Positions 1 to 7,790 of a DNA stretch of 38,145 bases are shown here, one piece after another. The DNA is from Methanobacteriota archaeon. Lineage in GTDB: Archaea > Thermoplasmatota > Poseidoniia > Poseidoniales > Poseidoniaceae. How positions within the stretch are numbered: position 1 is the first letter of the stretch; every line of letters begins with the position of its first letter. Below the pieces are notes generated by a model. That model was not told the DNA's origin. It searched no databases and saw only the letters and a list, made by a program, of their open reading frames with translations. Location: NCBI GenBank assembly GCA_004195635.1, contig PSPT01000003.1:1-38145 (forward strand), given 5' to 3'. A program made the position numbers and the translations under genes.

Positions 1-1098
1 AACCAATTCTGCCTTCTTCATTTTTCCCAATTCAGATAACGAGGGTAAGGTAATTGGATTATCAATAGTTTCCTGACTATCCACCTCAACGACTGGCGAG
101 GCAACTTCGGCTGAAGCAGACTCATGTGGCGGCGGAGAGGTCCAACCTTTAGGGTAAACATCCGGCATCATTATCACTGTAACAGATTTAGTAACTTCGC
201 CTTTTTTCATTACAGTCAGTTGGTCTGAATCAACAATCATTTCGGCGACGGCAATCAACTCGCCTTTCAAACTCATTAACCTTACATCGCTTCCTTTTGC
301 CACACCCTTTGATGCAGAAACAATACCAGGTCGAGCAAGTGGTGCGCCATGAGCGAGAGCACTTATTGCCGCATCTTTAACAATAATCTCGGGCATGCTT
401 GCCGTCATTACTTCCAACGGATGAATGATTTTTTTCATTGCAGAGTCGTCTTGTTTTTCCTTCCACAACCAAACAGCATCGGCTATTTGCGAGAGAGACA
501 AGTTCTGTTGCTCTACATAATTTCCAGAACGGGTTCTGCGCAATTCAATCAATTCAACTTCCTCTCCAATAAATAGACCCAAATCTCTAGCCATTGTCCT
601 CACATAAGTTCCAGCATCGCAGTCGATTTTTACCACTGCTAAGTTTTCCTTTATGTCTATAAGTTCAAACTGGTGAATTGTTCGCGAACGAACTTGGACT
701 TTCACAGCTGACACAGTAGGCGGCACATTGTAAATGCGCCCTCGCAAGCGTTTCATTATCTCGGCTAGAGTTTCTTCATCAACAGCATTGGAGAATTTGA
801 GTACGGCAATGTACGTCTTTTGATGAGTAAGTAAAGACTTTGTCATTCGCATTGCTTTACCAGCCAATAGAGGAAGTACTCCAGTTGCAAAGGGATCCAA
901 TGTCCCACCATGGCCCATTTTATCCAAACCGAGTAAATCTCTCGCCCAAGCTGAAACTTGATGTGAAGTTGGGCCAAACGGCTTGTCAAGCAGAATTACT
1001 CCGCCTGCTAACAATTCCTCGACACTTCGCTCACTCGGTGCTTTTCCATGAGCAGGGTCGGTTGTAGCAGACTCATCAAACATCCATTTATCCATCAT
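1..1098 (-). CDS. truB: Cbf5/TruB-type tRNA/rRNA pseudouridine synthase (3' end beyond window)
   Basis: This is the archaeal Cbf5 (dyskerin) homologue, which isomerises uridine to pseudouridine in rRNA as the catalytic subunit of H/ACA RNPs and can also modify tRNA. 366 codons are visible from the ATG at 1098, and the frame is open to the window edge. Residues about 33-47 carry the dyskerin N-terminal motif (ILLDKPFGPTSHQVSAW). The catalytic motif GHGGTLDPFATG follows, with the catalytic Asp near residue 68, then a conserved basic CDAGTYVRTMARDLG segment. A PUA domain occupies roughly residues 255-330. After the PUA comes a Pro/Ser/Glu linker and the start of a SAP-like helix (KMKKAELV) that runs off the window. 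The start ATG overlaps the cmk stop (ATGA), so the two are translationally coupled. The post-PUA extension is unusual for the family. Confidence 0.96.
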   Translation of the reverse strand, partial: MMDKWMFDESATTDPAHGKAPSERSVEELLAGGVILLDKPFGPTSHQVSAWARDLLGLDKMGHGGTLDPFATGVLPLLAGKAMRMTKSLLTHQKTYIAVLKFSNAVDEETLAEIMKRLRGRIYNVPPTVSAVKVQVRSRTIHQFELIDIKENLAVVKIDCDAGTYVRTMARDLGLFIGEEVELIELRRTRSGNYVEQQNLSLSQIADAVWLWKEKQDDSAMKKIIHPLEVMTASMPEIIVKDAAISALAHGAPLARPGIVSASKGVAKGSDVRLMSLKGELIAVAEMIVDSDQLTVMKKGEVTKSVTVIMMPDVYPKGWTSPPPHESASAEVASPVVEVDSQETIDNPITLPSLSELGKMKKAELV

Positions 1099-1643
1099 GA
1101 AATCATCTCACATGCGCGTAATATAGCCAAGGTAGCGGCCAGTACACCATCGGCGTCAAGGGTATCGGCTTTGAGGATGTGGGTGTAAGGAGTTGTGTCT
1201 TCGGGGTTCAACTGGTATAATTCAGTGAACCGAATATTATCATGCTTGCTACGTTCTTTGGATTCAGCCATCTTTTCAGCCACACTTCCACCTTCTCGCT
1301 TGACAACCCTAATTGCTCTCTCTTCATCGGAAACTTCAACCCAAAGACGAACTGTCGACAACTCCAATTTATGGGCCCACCAACCAGCGAGACGGCTCTC
1401 AACAATTTCTGGGCCGTCGGATTCTTGCATTTTTGTCTTAAGAATTTCATCAAGCATTCGGTCAACAGACAAATCGGTAAGGCATAACTTACCAAAGTCC
1501 TCAAGAGACATTTTTCTATTTTCCGCTTCGTCGCGAAAAACCTGACCACCATTTAGCGAACTCCAGCCAAGTGTTTCTCCTATCCCAGCAACAAGAGTTG
1601 AAGTCCCACTCCCCGGATTACCACTAACGGTAAGTTTCACCAT
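1095..1643 (-). CDS. cmk: Cytidylate kinase, archaeal type
   Basis: Archaeal (d)CMP kinase: it phosphorylates CMP and dCMP to the diphosphates with ATP. The N-terminus is MVKLTVSGNPGSGTSTL, a Walker A P-loop (GNPGSGTS) of the kind found in archaeal Cmk. The motif ESRLAGWWAH and the basic lid region (KREGG, around residues 115-120) follow. With the start at 1643 the protein has 182 residues, the usual family length. This start has a strong Shine-Dalgarno sequence (GGAGGT on the minus strand, 1651-1656) seven bases upstream. A longer reading from 1670 would put nine extra residues before the family N-terminus, so I prefer 1643. It lies between DUF106 and Cbf5, as in the archaeal secY-adk-DUF106-cmk-truB neighbourhood. 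From memory, many archaea also have L34e and L14e here, and they are absent in this window. Confidence 0.95.
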   Translation of the reverse strand: MVKLTVSGNPGSGTSTLVAGIGETLGWSSLNGGQVFRDEAENRKMSLEDFGKLCLTDLSVDRMLDEILKTKMQESDGPEIVESRLAGWWAHKLELSTVRLWVEVSDEERAIRVVKREGGSVAEKMAESKERSKHDNIRFTELYQLNPEDTTPYTHILKADTLDADGVLAATLAILRACEMIS

Positions 1644-1648
1644 CTGTT

Positions 1649-2632
1649 TTACCTCCAGGAATGACGGCACACACGGCAGCGCAATTTGCTATTTCCAAGA
1701 CGTTGAACTTCTTCACAGTCGCATTCTGGACAAACTTTCCCCTCTACGGTCCCAGTGGTAGAATCGCCGGAATCTGAATTGCCAAAGGCGCCAAATCCAC
1801 CGGTGTTGTCTTTTGAAGTATCTGAAACCTTAGCCTTTGAACTTGAATTTTCAGAGTTTGAATTGCCGCTACCTTGGTTGTTTCTCTTTCGAGGACCATT
1901 TTTACTTCGACGACGACGGCCTACTGCGCCATCATCATCACTTTTTATCAAGTGAATTAGTGGTTCTTTGATTTTCTCACCAGCAACAATAATGGGATTG
2001 CTCTTGTATCTCCACAACTTGATGTGACGGTCAACAGCCCTTCCCATTGGAGCAGAGAGGCAGATGTATGTTGCAACCCATGCGGGGAAGAATAGAAATT
2101 TATCATTCAACATATCCCATTTTGGAAGCCATGGGAGACTCACATAGCCTACTCTAAAATTCTCAACAGCGAGGGCAATCCATGAGAAAATAGCGACAAT
2201 GAAGATGAAAGTAAACATCATGGGTTTCATCCCACCCATCTGAACTTTCATTTGCTCAGGCATCATACTCATTTGCAAAGTTTGGGCCTTTTCCATACGG
2301 GCATTATCCCTTGCCGTACGGGCCTCATTCTGCATTTTGCGAACCTGGCCCATTCGGTGGCCGATATGAGCTTGCTCAACCGGATCGATGAAAAAATTGC
2401 GAAGAACGGTATTTATCAGCATAGAACATGAACCAATAATCAAAACCGTCACCGTAATAAAAGACTCCTCGGGGAGCCAAGGTGAAAGAAGTGGGTCGGC
2501 ATAAACTGAAAGAGTTGTTCTGAAGTTAGGATTCATCATCAATACTGTCATCATCAGCATGAAAATTAGAATCATGAACATTTGCCCACCCATAGCGGGG
2601 GGCTGGCCGCCAGAACCTGCCGCTTGACTCAT
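1649..2632 (-). CDS. DUF106 (Oxa1/EMC3-like) membrane protein with C-terminal zinc ribbon
   Basis: Archaeal DUF106 proteins belong to the Oxa1/YidC/EMC3/TMCO1 superfamily of membrane protein insertases. Hydrophobic segments lie at about residues 18-34, 58-77, 138-156 and 182-198. A charged, coiled-coil-like cytoplasmic hairpin between the second and third (residues about 85-135, ending in a Met-rich stretch) is the family hallmark. Beyond residue about 215 comes an extension not typical of the family: a basic patch (GRRRRSKNGPRKRN), a Ser/Asn/Gly-rich linker, and a zinc ribbon with Cys 301, 304, 319 and 322 plus an extra Cys 306. It heads the DUF106-cmk-cbf5 run, and its last codons contain the Shine-Dalgarno sequence of cmk. 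A co-translational insertase role is inferred from the superfamily. The zinc tail could contact ribosomal RNA, which is speculation. Confidence 0.9.
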   Translation of the reverse strand: MSQAAGSGGQPPAMGGQMFMILIFMLMMTVLMMNPNFRTTLSVYADPLLSPWLPEESFITVTVLIIGSCSMLINTVLRNFFIDPVEQAHIGHRMGQVRKMQNEARTARDNARMEKAQTLQMSMMPEQMKVQMGGMKPMMFTFIFIVAIFSWIALAVENFRVGYVSLPWLPKWDMLNDKFLFFPAWVATYICLSAPMGRAVDRHIKLWRYKSNPIIVAGEKIKEPLIHLIKSDDDGAVGRRRRSKNGPRKRNNQGSGNSNSENSSSKAKVSDTSKDNTGGFGAFGNSDSGDSTTGTVEGKVCPECDCEEVQRLGNSKLRCRVCRHSWR

Positions 2633-2706
2633 ATTGCAACCCTAAAGCACCCCGCCTTTGAAGATTGGCTTATGAAAAGCAGTTGATGTGCGTTCATTTG
2701 AGCGAC

Positions 2707-2716
2707 GATATAAAGC
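2707..2716 (+). promoter_or_regulatory. Candidate TATA box for the 2751 gene
   Basis: GATATAAAG lies about 35-45 bases before the ATG at 2751. A start of transcription some 25 bases downstream would give a very short leader. It was found by eye only. Confidence 0.35.
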
Positions 2717-2750
2717 CGGATGAGGGCCTCCGATAATACAGGCGAGCACC

Positions 2751-3221
2751 ATGAATGAAGGATATAGAGAGAAGCGGATTGTTCCGCAGCCGAGTAAAAT
2801 ATCTGTGACCGATTCCAATGTAATGGGCGACCGTTACTGGTTAAATAGCCAGCCAATGCCAATGAAAGGCCGACCATGCACCTGCGCTGAATCTATGCTC
2901 ACCGACCAATTATCACGAATGCCGATCAGCCCTGATGCTTGGTGCTGGACCGAGAATGTTGCTGACGTACCAGATTCAATGAATTGGCTGCGTAGCGATG
3001 CCGCAGCACACCCTGCATCTGTTGAACCAGAACTTTCTACTTGGGCCCAAACAAATCCGAATGCGTGGCTAATAGTTGATGGAAGAGGAGGGAAAATACC
3101 AGATGCAGGTGGGAACTTGGAAGAGATTCTTCGCGGACTTCCTGTATATGTGATAATGATTATTGAAGATGATACAATTAGAAGCACACACCCATTTCCT
3201 CCATGGGAATATCCGCTATAA
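2751..3221 (+). CDS. Hypothetical protein, 156 aa
   Basis: I do not recognise a family. The product is soluble, with no signal peptide or membrane segment. It is rich in Trp, Pro, Ser and Asp, with several Cys-containing patches (PCTCAESM near residues 43-50, DAWCWTEN near 62-69). A short hydrophobic strand (YVIMIIEDD) lies near the C-terminus. I chose the plus-strand reading over an overlapping minus-strand one (3241 to 2834) because it has a TATA-like box upstream at 2707-2716. Its composition also looks more protein-like than the Ser/Ile-rich antisense reading. It is divergent from the DUF106 operon and convergent with the giant gene. The Shine-Dalgarno is weak (GGCGAG), so a short-leader transcript is possible. 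Function unknown. Confidence 0.6.
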   Translation: MNEGYREKRIVPQPSKISVTDSNVMGDRYWLNSQPMPMKGRPCTCAESMLTDQLSRMPISPDAWCWTENVADVPDSMNWLRSDAAAHPASVEPELSTWAQTNPNAWLIVDGRGGKIPDAGGNLEEILRGLPVYVIMIIEDDTIRSTHPFPPWEYPL

Positions 3222-3329
3222 TTACACATCAATGCAGGCATTATTGGTAATAATTAGTGTGGCAATCCAAGTTGCCACGGCAATAATAAGAGAGCCGTTC
3301 GATAAATCCCTTTGAGAGGGAAAGATGTA

Positions 3330-6300
3330 TTATTCAGGCGAAAGTGAAACCACAAGTTTCGCAAGCGGATGCGAGAGAACCATTTTCAGCACCACAGATT
3401 GGGCAATCCTTGCTTCCGTCTGCTTCACTTGATTCGTCGCCACCAGCATCTTCGGCTGGGGCTTCATCGGCGGTGCATCGTCACCACCATCGTCGTCACC
3501 AGCATCATCGTCACTAGCATCATCGTCACCAGCATCTTCGGCTGGGGCTTCATCGGCGGATTCACCAGCATCGTCGCCAGTATCTTCGGCTGGGGCTTCA
3601 TCGGCGGATTCACCAGCATCGGCGCCAGCATCAGCAGCACTTTGATTTTTGAGGCGGTCAATCAAGACTGCCTTTGTACCGCTGACATCAAGACCAGCTT
3701 CCTCACAAAGTGCAACTAATTCGGCTTTCTTCAATTTTGAATAATTAACTTCAGCAGCAGCTGATTCTTCAACTGCGGCTGGCGCAGGTAAATCCTCGTC
3801 TATTTCATCGCCAAAGGTAGCACCATGGAATTTTTGCATTTCTTGTGCATCAAATTCACCACTGCCCTTGATTTCAAGAGATATTTCAAGACGTTCGCCC
3901 TTTCCAATTACTGGAACATGCCATTCAACAACAGTTCCGGCATCAGAAGATTCTGACTTCATATCAACATCTTCCCGCTTTTTGCTATTTGCTCCACGGA
4001 CAATACAGTCGGAAATTTCAAAGCCAGCTGGCAAAATATCGTGGATGGCTAAGTCTTTAAGTGCAGAGTCGCTTCTGTTTTCAAACATAATAAGGACTTC
4101 ATATCGGCCCTTTCCGCCTACAGGAATAACTGTCTTTCCAGCACTGAACTTGCGGCGCTTGTGACTAACGCGGATTGCAGGTGCACTTTCTGTTTCTCGA
4201 GAGCAAACCGGACCAAACCGTTCTGCACTAAATTCACATTTTGCAGGAGCGGCAACATCCAAATTATCTGGACTTGGGTCTGGTGCTACTAAAGTGTAAG
4301 TGATTTCTAAAGACTTACCTGGCGCTAATCCGAGAGGGCCTTTGGTGCCAACAGTTAGTGTCATGGAATGGCCGGGGCCATCGGGGCTCTTACGGAATTC
4401 CTCGAGAGATATCCCGTCCTTTACTTCAGCACGATATTGCTCTGTTGAAAGAAGAGTACCATCCATGGTGATTCGCATAGACTCAAGGTTTGGTGCTTCA
4501 AATAATCCCGGGATATCATCTGTAAAGCGCATTAGGTTAATGTCACTTGAACCATTATTGCTAATTGAAAGAGTAACTCCAACTTCTTGCTGCCTATAAC
4601 TACGCAAAACGCCTGTGCTAAACTTCTTTTCTAAGTTTGCTTCAAGTATTGTAAAGGTTTGTTGTTGAACATCAATTGAACCTTCAGTTGAATGGGACAC
4701 GCGTGGAATAACAGTGTATCCAAGTTCATTAATGAGATTGGGCTTTTCACTTGCCTCAACAAATTTCATATCTGATTCCCACTTTCCATCTGGTAAAATA
4801 TCGTCTGGGACATCGGCAATGTCAAACAACATCTCCCCGGTGTCTGCCATTCTAACCTGTAGTTTCACCAAGTCAACTGCGAAGGAGGATCTATTTTCAA
4901 AGACTGCCTTACACTGCCAATTATCTGGGCGTTCATCTTCATCAACTTGCATAAAAGAGAATCCACGACAGAAGGCATCAACTTCCTTGAAATTGGCTGT
5001 TGAGAGAGTTGCATTAGCAGAATATGAAGCCTTTAGCGCACCGGAATCAACTGTCTCAATACCACTAACTAGAATATTTGCATCGACATTCAATACTTTG
5101 CTTTGTCCCGAAGCAAGAGATCCTACGTTCCAAGTCAGCATTCCGTCATCCTCCTCTGCTCCATTTGCACTGGCTTCAATTTCTGAAGGTATTTCACGTG
5201 TCACAATTACATCATTTAGTGAAACTGCAGAAACATTTTCTACTTCAATTTCAATTAGAATCTTTGTTGCTTCATCAGCCAATGCTACAGACAAACTACG
5301 TTCTTGTGAACGAGCTGGATTAGTGTCAATTCGTTCACTTACAACAAGCATGCGAGAATTCTTAACATTATACTTCTGTGTATGAGACTTACCGGCTTCT
5401 AATTCAGTAATTGCAATATGATCTCCACCAATGCTCGTTGCATCAGCTGCATTTAGTAATACATCAATATCCCAAAGTCGGTCAGATTCGCTTGGGTTTT
5501 CAATTGTCAATACACCTTTCACATTCTGCTTTACGATTGTTCCATCAGCAGACAGAGTAGAGTTTTCAACTTCATTCATCGTTCCAATAATTTTGTCACC
5601 TGGAATGTCATCAACAGCAGTTGAAGTGCGGATTTTTGCACCTGCTATTGCTTCACTTGGTTCTGCTACAAGGGCATCACTTGTTGACAATACATCACTT
5701 GCAGGGGTGTCTTCGCTCATTTCAGGTGGAGCGGGAGGGGGAAGAAGTGAATCCAAGCCTGACGAAGCAGGTGGTGCCGGAGGCATACCTGGTGGTGCTG
5801 GTGGAGCATCCATTGGTGGTGCCGGAGGCATACCTGGTGGTGCTGGTGGAGCATCCATTGGTGGGGCCGGAGGCATACTAGGTGGTGCGAGTAGGGCATC
5901 CATTGGTGGTGCCGGAGGCATACCTGGTGGCGCGGGTGGGGCAAGAAGGGAATCAGGAGAAGATCCGGAATCATCTGAAGTTTCAGTAACTTCTTCTGAA
6001 TCGGCTGAATCTTCATCCTCAGAATCACCATCTTCAGAGGATTCTTCCTCTTCGGACTCAGACTCATCTTCAGAGGATTCTTCCTCTTCGGACTCAGATT
6101 CATCTTCGGAGGATTCTTCCACCTCGGACTCAGACTCATCTTCTGAGTCTTCATTCATTGGAGGAGCTGGCGGGGCATCCATAGGTGGTGCCGGAGGCAT
6201 ATCGGGAGGAGCTGGTGGTGCTTCATCCATCATTGGAGGAGCTGGCGGGGCATCCATAGGTGGTGCCGGAGGCATACCTGGTGGTGCTGGTGGTGCTTCA

Positions 6301-6629
6301 TCCATCATTGGAGGAGCTGGCGGGGTATCCATTGGTGGTGCCGGAGGCATACCTGGGGGAGCTGGTGGTGCTCCACCCATCATTGGAGGAGCGGGGGGCA
6401 TACCTGGGGGGGCTGGTGGCGCTCCACCCATCATTGGTGGTGCCGGAGGCATACCCGGAGGTGCAGGTGGTGCTCCACCCATCATTGGGGGAGCAGGAGG
6501 CATACTTGGTGGCGCTGGCGGCATACTTGGTGGTGCTGCCGGCATACCCGGAGGTGCAGGTGGCATTACAGGTGGAGCAGGTGGCATTCCAGGCGGCGGT
6601 GGTGGCATTTCGGGGTTTTCTTCACTCAT
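3330..6629 (-). CDS. Giant proline-rich/acidic repeat protein with DUF11-like domains and SAP-like motif; 3' end apparently frameshifted
   Basis: 1099 residues as read. The start ATG at 6629 has a strong Shine-Dalgarno sequence (GGAGG, 6637-6641). Order: residues 1 to about 160, degenerate MPPAPP/MMGGAPPAPPG repeats; about 160-225, highly acidic Ser/Glu/Asp repeats; about 225-310, more APPAPPGMPPAPP repeats; about 320-930, several beta-rich modules like DUF11/CARDB (for example NRSDSALKDLAIHDILPAGF); about 964-995, a SAP-like helix-extended-helix (KLKKAELVALCEEAG, then VSGTKAVLIDRLKN); then Ala/Glu/Asp repeats. There is no signal peptide or membrane segment, so it is probably cytosolic. The last about 45 residues look non-native. 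In another frame the same DNA encodes a Cys4 zinc ribbon ending at 3334 (see findings). Function is unknown. The SAP motif and zinc ribbon suggest nucleic-acid contact, and the proline tract suggests a flexible scaffold. Confidence 0.85.
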   Translation of the reverse strand: MSEENPEMPPPPPGMPPAPPVMPPAPPGMPAAPPSMPPAPPSMPPAPPMMGGAPPAPPGMPPAPPMMGGAPPAPPGMPPAPPMMGGAPPAPPGMPPAPPMDTPPAPPMMDEAPPAPPGMPPAPPMDAPPAPPMMDEAPPAPPDMPPAPPMDAPPAPPMNEDSEDESESEVEESSEDESESEEEESSEDESESEEEESSEDGDSEDEDSADSEEVTETSDDSGSSPDSLLAPPAPPGMPPAPPMDALLAPPSMPPAPPMDAPPAPPGMPPAPPMDAPPAPPGMPPAPPASSGLDSLLPPPAPPEMSEDTPASDVLSTSDALVAEPSEAIAGAKIRTSTAVDDIPGDKIIGTMNEVENSTLSADGTIVKQNVKGVLTIENPSESDRLWDIDVLLNAADATSIGGDHIAITELEAGKSHTQKYNVKNSRMLVVSERIDTNPARSQERSLSVALADEATKILIEIEVENVSAVSLNDVIVTREIPSEIEASANGAEEDDGMLTWNVGSLASGQSKVLNVDANILVSGIETVDSGALKASYSANATLSTANFKEVDAFCRGFSFMQVDEDERPDNWQCKAVFENRSSFAVDLVKLQVRMADTGEMLFDIADVPDDILPDGKWESDMKFVEASEKPNLINELGYTVIPRVSHSTEGSIDVQQQTFTILEANLEKKFSTGVLRSYRQQEVGVTLSISNNGSSDINLMRFTDDIPGLFEAPNLESMRITMDGTLLSTEQYRAEVKDGISLEEFRKSPDGPGHSMTLTVGTKGPLGLAPGKSLEITYTLVAPDPSPDNLDVAAPAKCEFSAERFGPVCSRETESAPAIRVSHKRRKFSAGKTVIPVGGKGRYEVLIMFENRSDSALKDLAIHDILPAGFEISDCIVRGANSKKREDVDMKSESSDAGTVVEWHVPVIGKGERLEISLEIKGSGEFDAQEMQKFHGATFGDEIDEDLPAPAAVEESAAAEVNYSKLKKAELVALCEEAGLDVSGTKAVLIDRLKNQSAADAGADAGESADEAPAEDTGDDAGESADEAPAEDAGDDDASDDDAGDDDGGDDAPPMKPQPKMLVATNQVKQTEARIAQSVVLKMVLSHPLAKLVVSLSPE
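3441..3630 (-). repeat. In-frame 48-bp coding repeats (Ala/Glu/Asp), third copy with an indel
   Basis: A unit encoding roughly AGESADEAPAEDTGDD recurs in the 3' part of the giant gene. Two full copies lie at about 3530-3630. A third partial copy at about 3441-3480 lacks seven bases relative to the others at the GGCGG junction and so changes frame. Confidence 0.75.
5755..6615 (-). repeat. Minisatellite encoding PPAPP-type proline repeats
   Basis: Imperfect tandem units read on the plus strand as GGTGGTGCCGGAGGCATACC-like blocks. On the coding strand they encode APPAPPGMPPAPPMD and MMGGAPPAPPG repeats. They flank an acidic block at 5950-6165. The length of this tract probably varies between strains. 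Confidence 0.85.
6031..6138 (-). repeat. Three tandem 36-bp units encoding an acidic Ser/Glu/Asp repeat
   Basis: Three near-identical 36-bp units (6031-6066, 6067-6102, 6103-6138) encode the unit ESDSEEEESSED, differing at a few positions. They lie between the proline-rich tracts of the giant protein. Confidence 0.85.
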
Positions 6630-6803
6630 CTATATTCCTCCATCAGTCTATTGACAGTACCCCTACCATTGAAGCCTAGCGTTTAATCATTACCCATACA
6701 ATATCAGCAATAATTATCGTATTTGTGCCCTAGCACCCATAGATTATTGCTACTACATCCCCCTTGTAGGAGGGTTGAAAGAGGGCAGGCATAACGGCGA
6801 TTC

Positions 6804-7619
6804 ATGTCACAGGATGGAACCATGCCGCCAGTCTTATTCGTAGTCGGAACTGCCGGCGCAGGAAAGAGTTCTTTGGTAACTGCAATGCAGCGCTGGACGC
6901 GCTTCCTTGAAGTTGAAACTCTATGCGTAAATTTGGACCCAGGAGCCGAGCGAGTACACTACGATGCAGAATTTGATGTTCGCGACATGATTTCGCTTTC
7001 AGAAGTGATGACGGAATATGATCTTGGCCCAAATGGCGCTCAGATTTTGGCTGCTGATTTAGTCGCAGCACAGGCGCATGATATCGCCGAAGAATTAGAG
7101 GGACTATCTGGTGAAATAATGATTGTAGATACACCCGGACAAGTTGAATTATTTGCATTCCGCGAGGCTTCAAGTCACATGATTAATGTTCTTGGCCACG
7201 AGAGGTCAGCAATTATCTACTTGTTTGACCCTATGTTGTCTCGAAGTCCGAGTGGATTTGTTTCACAGATGTTATTATCGAGTATTGTTGAATTCCGTCT
7301 CGGTCTACCCTGTAAGAATTTTCTATCAAAAGCTGATTTACTCGATGAGGATGAATTGGAAAAAATCCTTGAATGGTCTGAGCGCTTGGAAATTCTTGAA
7401 TATGCACTATTCGATGAAGCCGGGGGGCAACGAACCGAATTCGCAATTAACCAACTTCGACTGATGCAGCAATTCGCAGTTTCACCAGGGCTTACTCCAC
7501 TTTCAAGTGAAATGGAGGAAGGGCTTGCAGATGTACTTACCTTTGCTCAAGCCTTATTCGGTGGCATGGCTGATAGCCGTGATGGATTTGCTGCCGATAT
7601 CGAGGGCGAAAAGAATTGA
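6804..7619 (+). CDS. GPN-loop GTPase
   Basis: GPN-loop GTPase of the archaeal PAB0955 / eukaryotic GPN1-3 (XAB1) family. In eukaryotes these act in RNA polymerase assembly and import; the archaeal role is not settled. Visible motifs: the P-loop GTAGAGKSS at residues 15-23, the family-defining Gly-Pro-Asn insertion at residues 75-77 (DLGPNGAQ), G3 DTPGQ at 109-113, and G4 SKAD at 175-178. The N-terminal NLDPGAE motif around 43-49 is also typical. The length of 271 residues is slightly longer than many archaeal members, through a loosely conserved C-terminal tail. The start at 6804 is the first ATG; an alternative ATG lies six codons downstream. It is divergent from the giant gene, with 174 bases between starts. 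Confidence 0.93.
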   Translation: MSQDGTMPPVLFVVGTAGAGKSSLVTAMQRWTRFLEVETLCVNLDPGAERVHYDAEFDVRDMISLSEVMTEYDLGPNGAQILAADLVAAQAHDIAEELEGLSGEIMIVDTPGQVELFAFREASSHMINVLGHERSAIIYLFDPMLSRSPSGFVSQMLLSSIVEFRLGLPCKNFLSKADLLDEDELEKILEWSERLEILEYALFDEAGGQRTEFAINQLRLMQQFAVSPGLTPLSSEMEEGLADVLTFAQALFGGMADSRDGFAADIEGEKN

Positions 7620-7790
7620 TGGCTTGCAATACCCTACTTCTCACATTCTACTACTCGCCAACAACCACTATCTTTTTCTCAAGATTGGCTGATTATCTCA
7701 AGAAAATAGCAACTAGATAGGGCGATGGTTGCAAATCGTAAAAAGCAAATAGTCAATAATCGCCTTCACAGGCATAAGATTGGTGAGGAC

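Noticed and set aside
2834-3241. Minus-strand reading frame opposite the 2751 gene
   Set aside because: Composition is poor (runs of Ile and Ser) and there is no ribosome-binding site; the plus strand is better supported.
3334-3480. Programmed ribosomal frameshift as the explanation of the zinc ribbon
   Set aside because: No slippery heptamer or stimulatory structure is visible, and a 7-base difference from the repeat copies explains the switch more simply.
3440-3640. Repeats considered as a CRISPR array or regulatory repeat
   Set aside because: The units are contiguous, coding and without spacers.
5431-6654. Long plus-strand reading frame of Gly/Ala repeats opposite the giant gene
   Set aside because: It is the antisense of the proline repeats; its low-complexity GGAGG pattern follows from the codons of the real gene, and it has no independent support.
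7725-7790. Longer N-terminus of ornithine carbamoyltransferase
   Set aside because: The extra 22 residues are basic and not family-like; the ATG at 7791 has a GGTGAG ahead.
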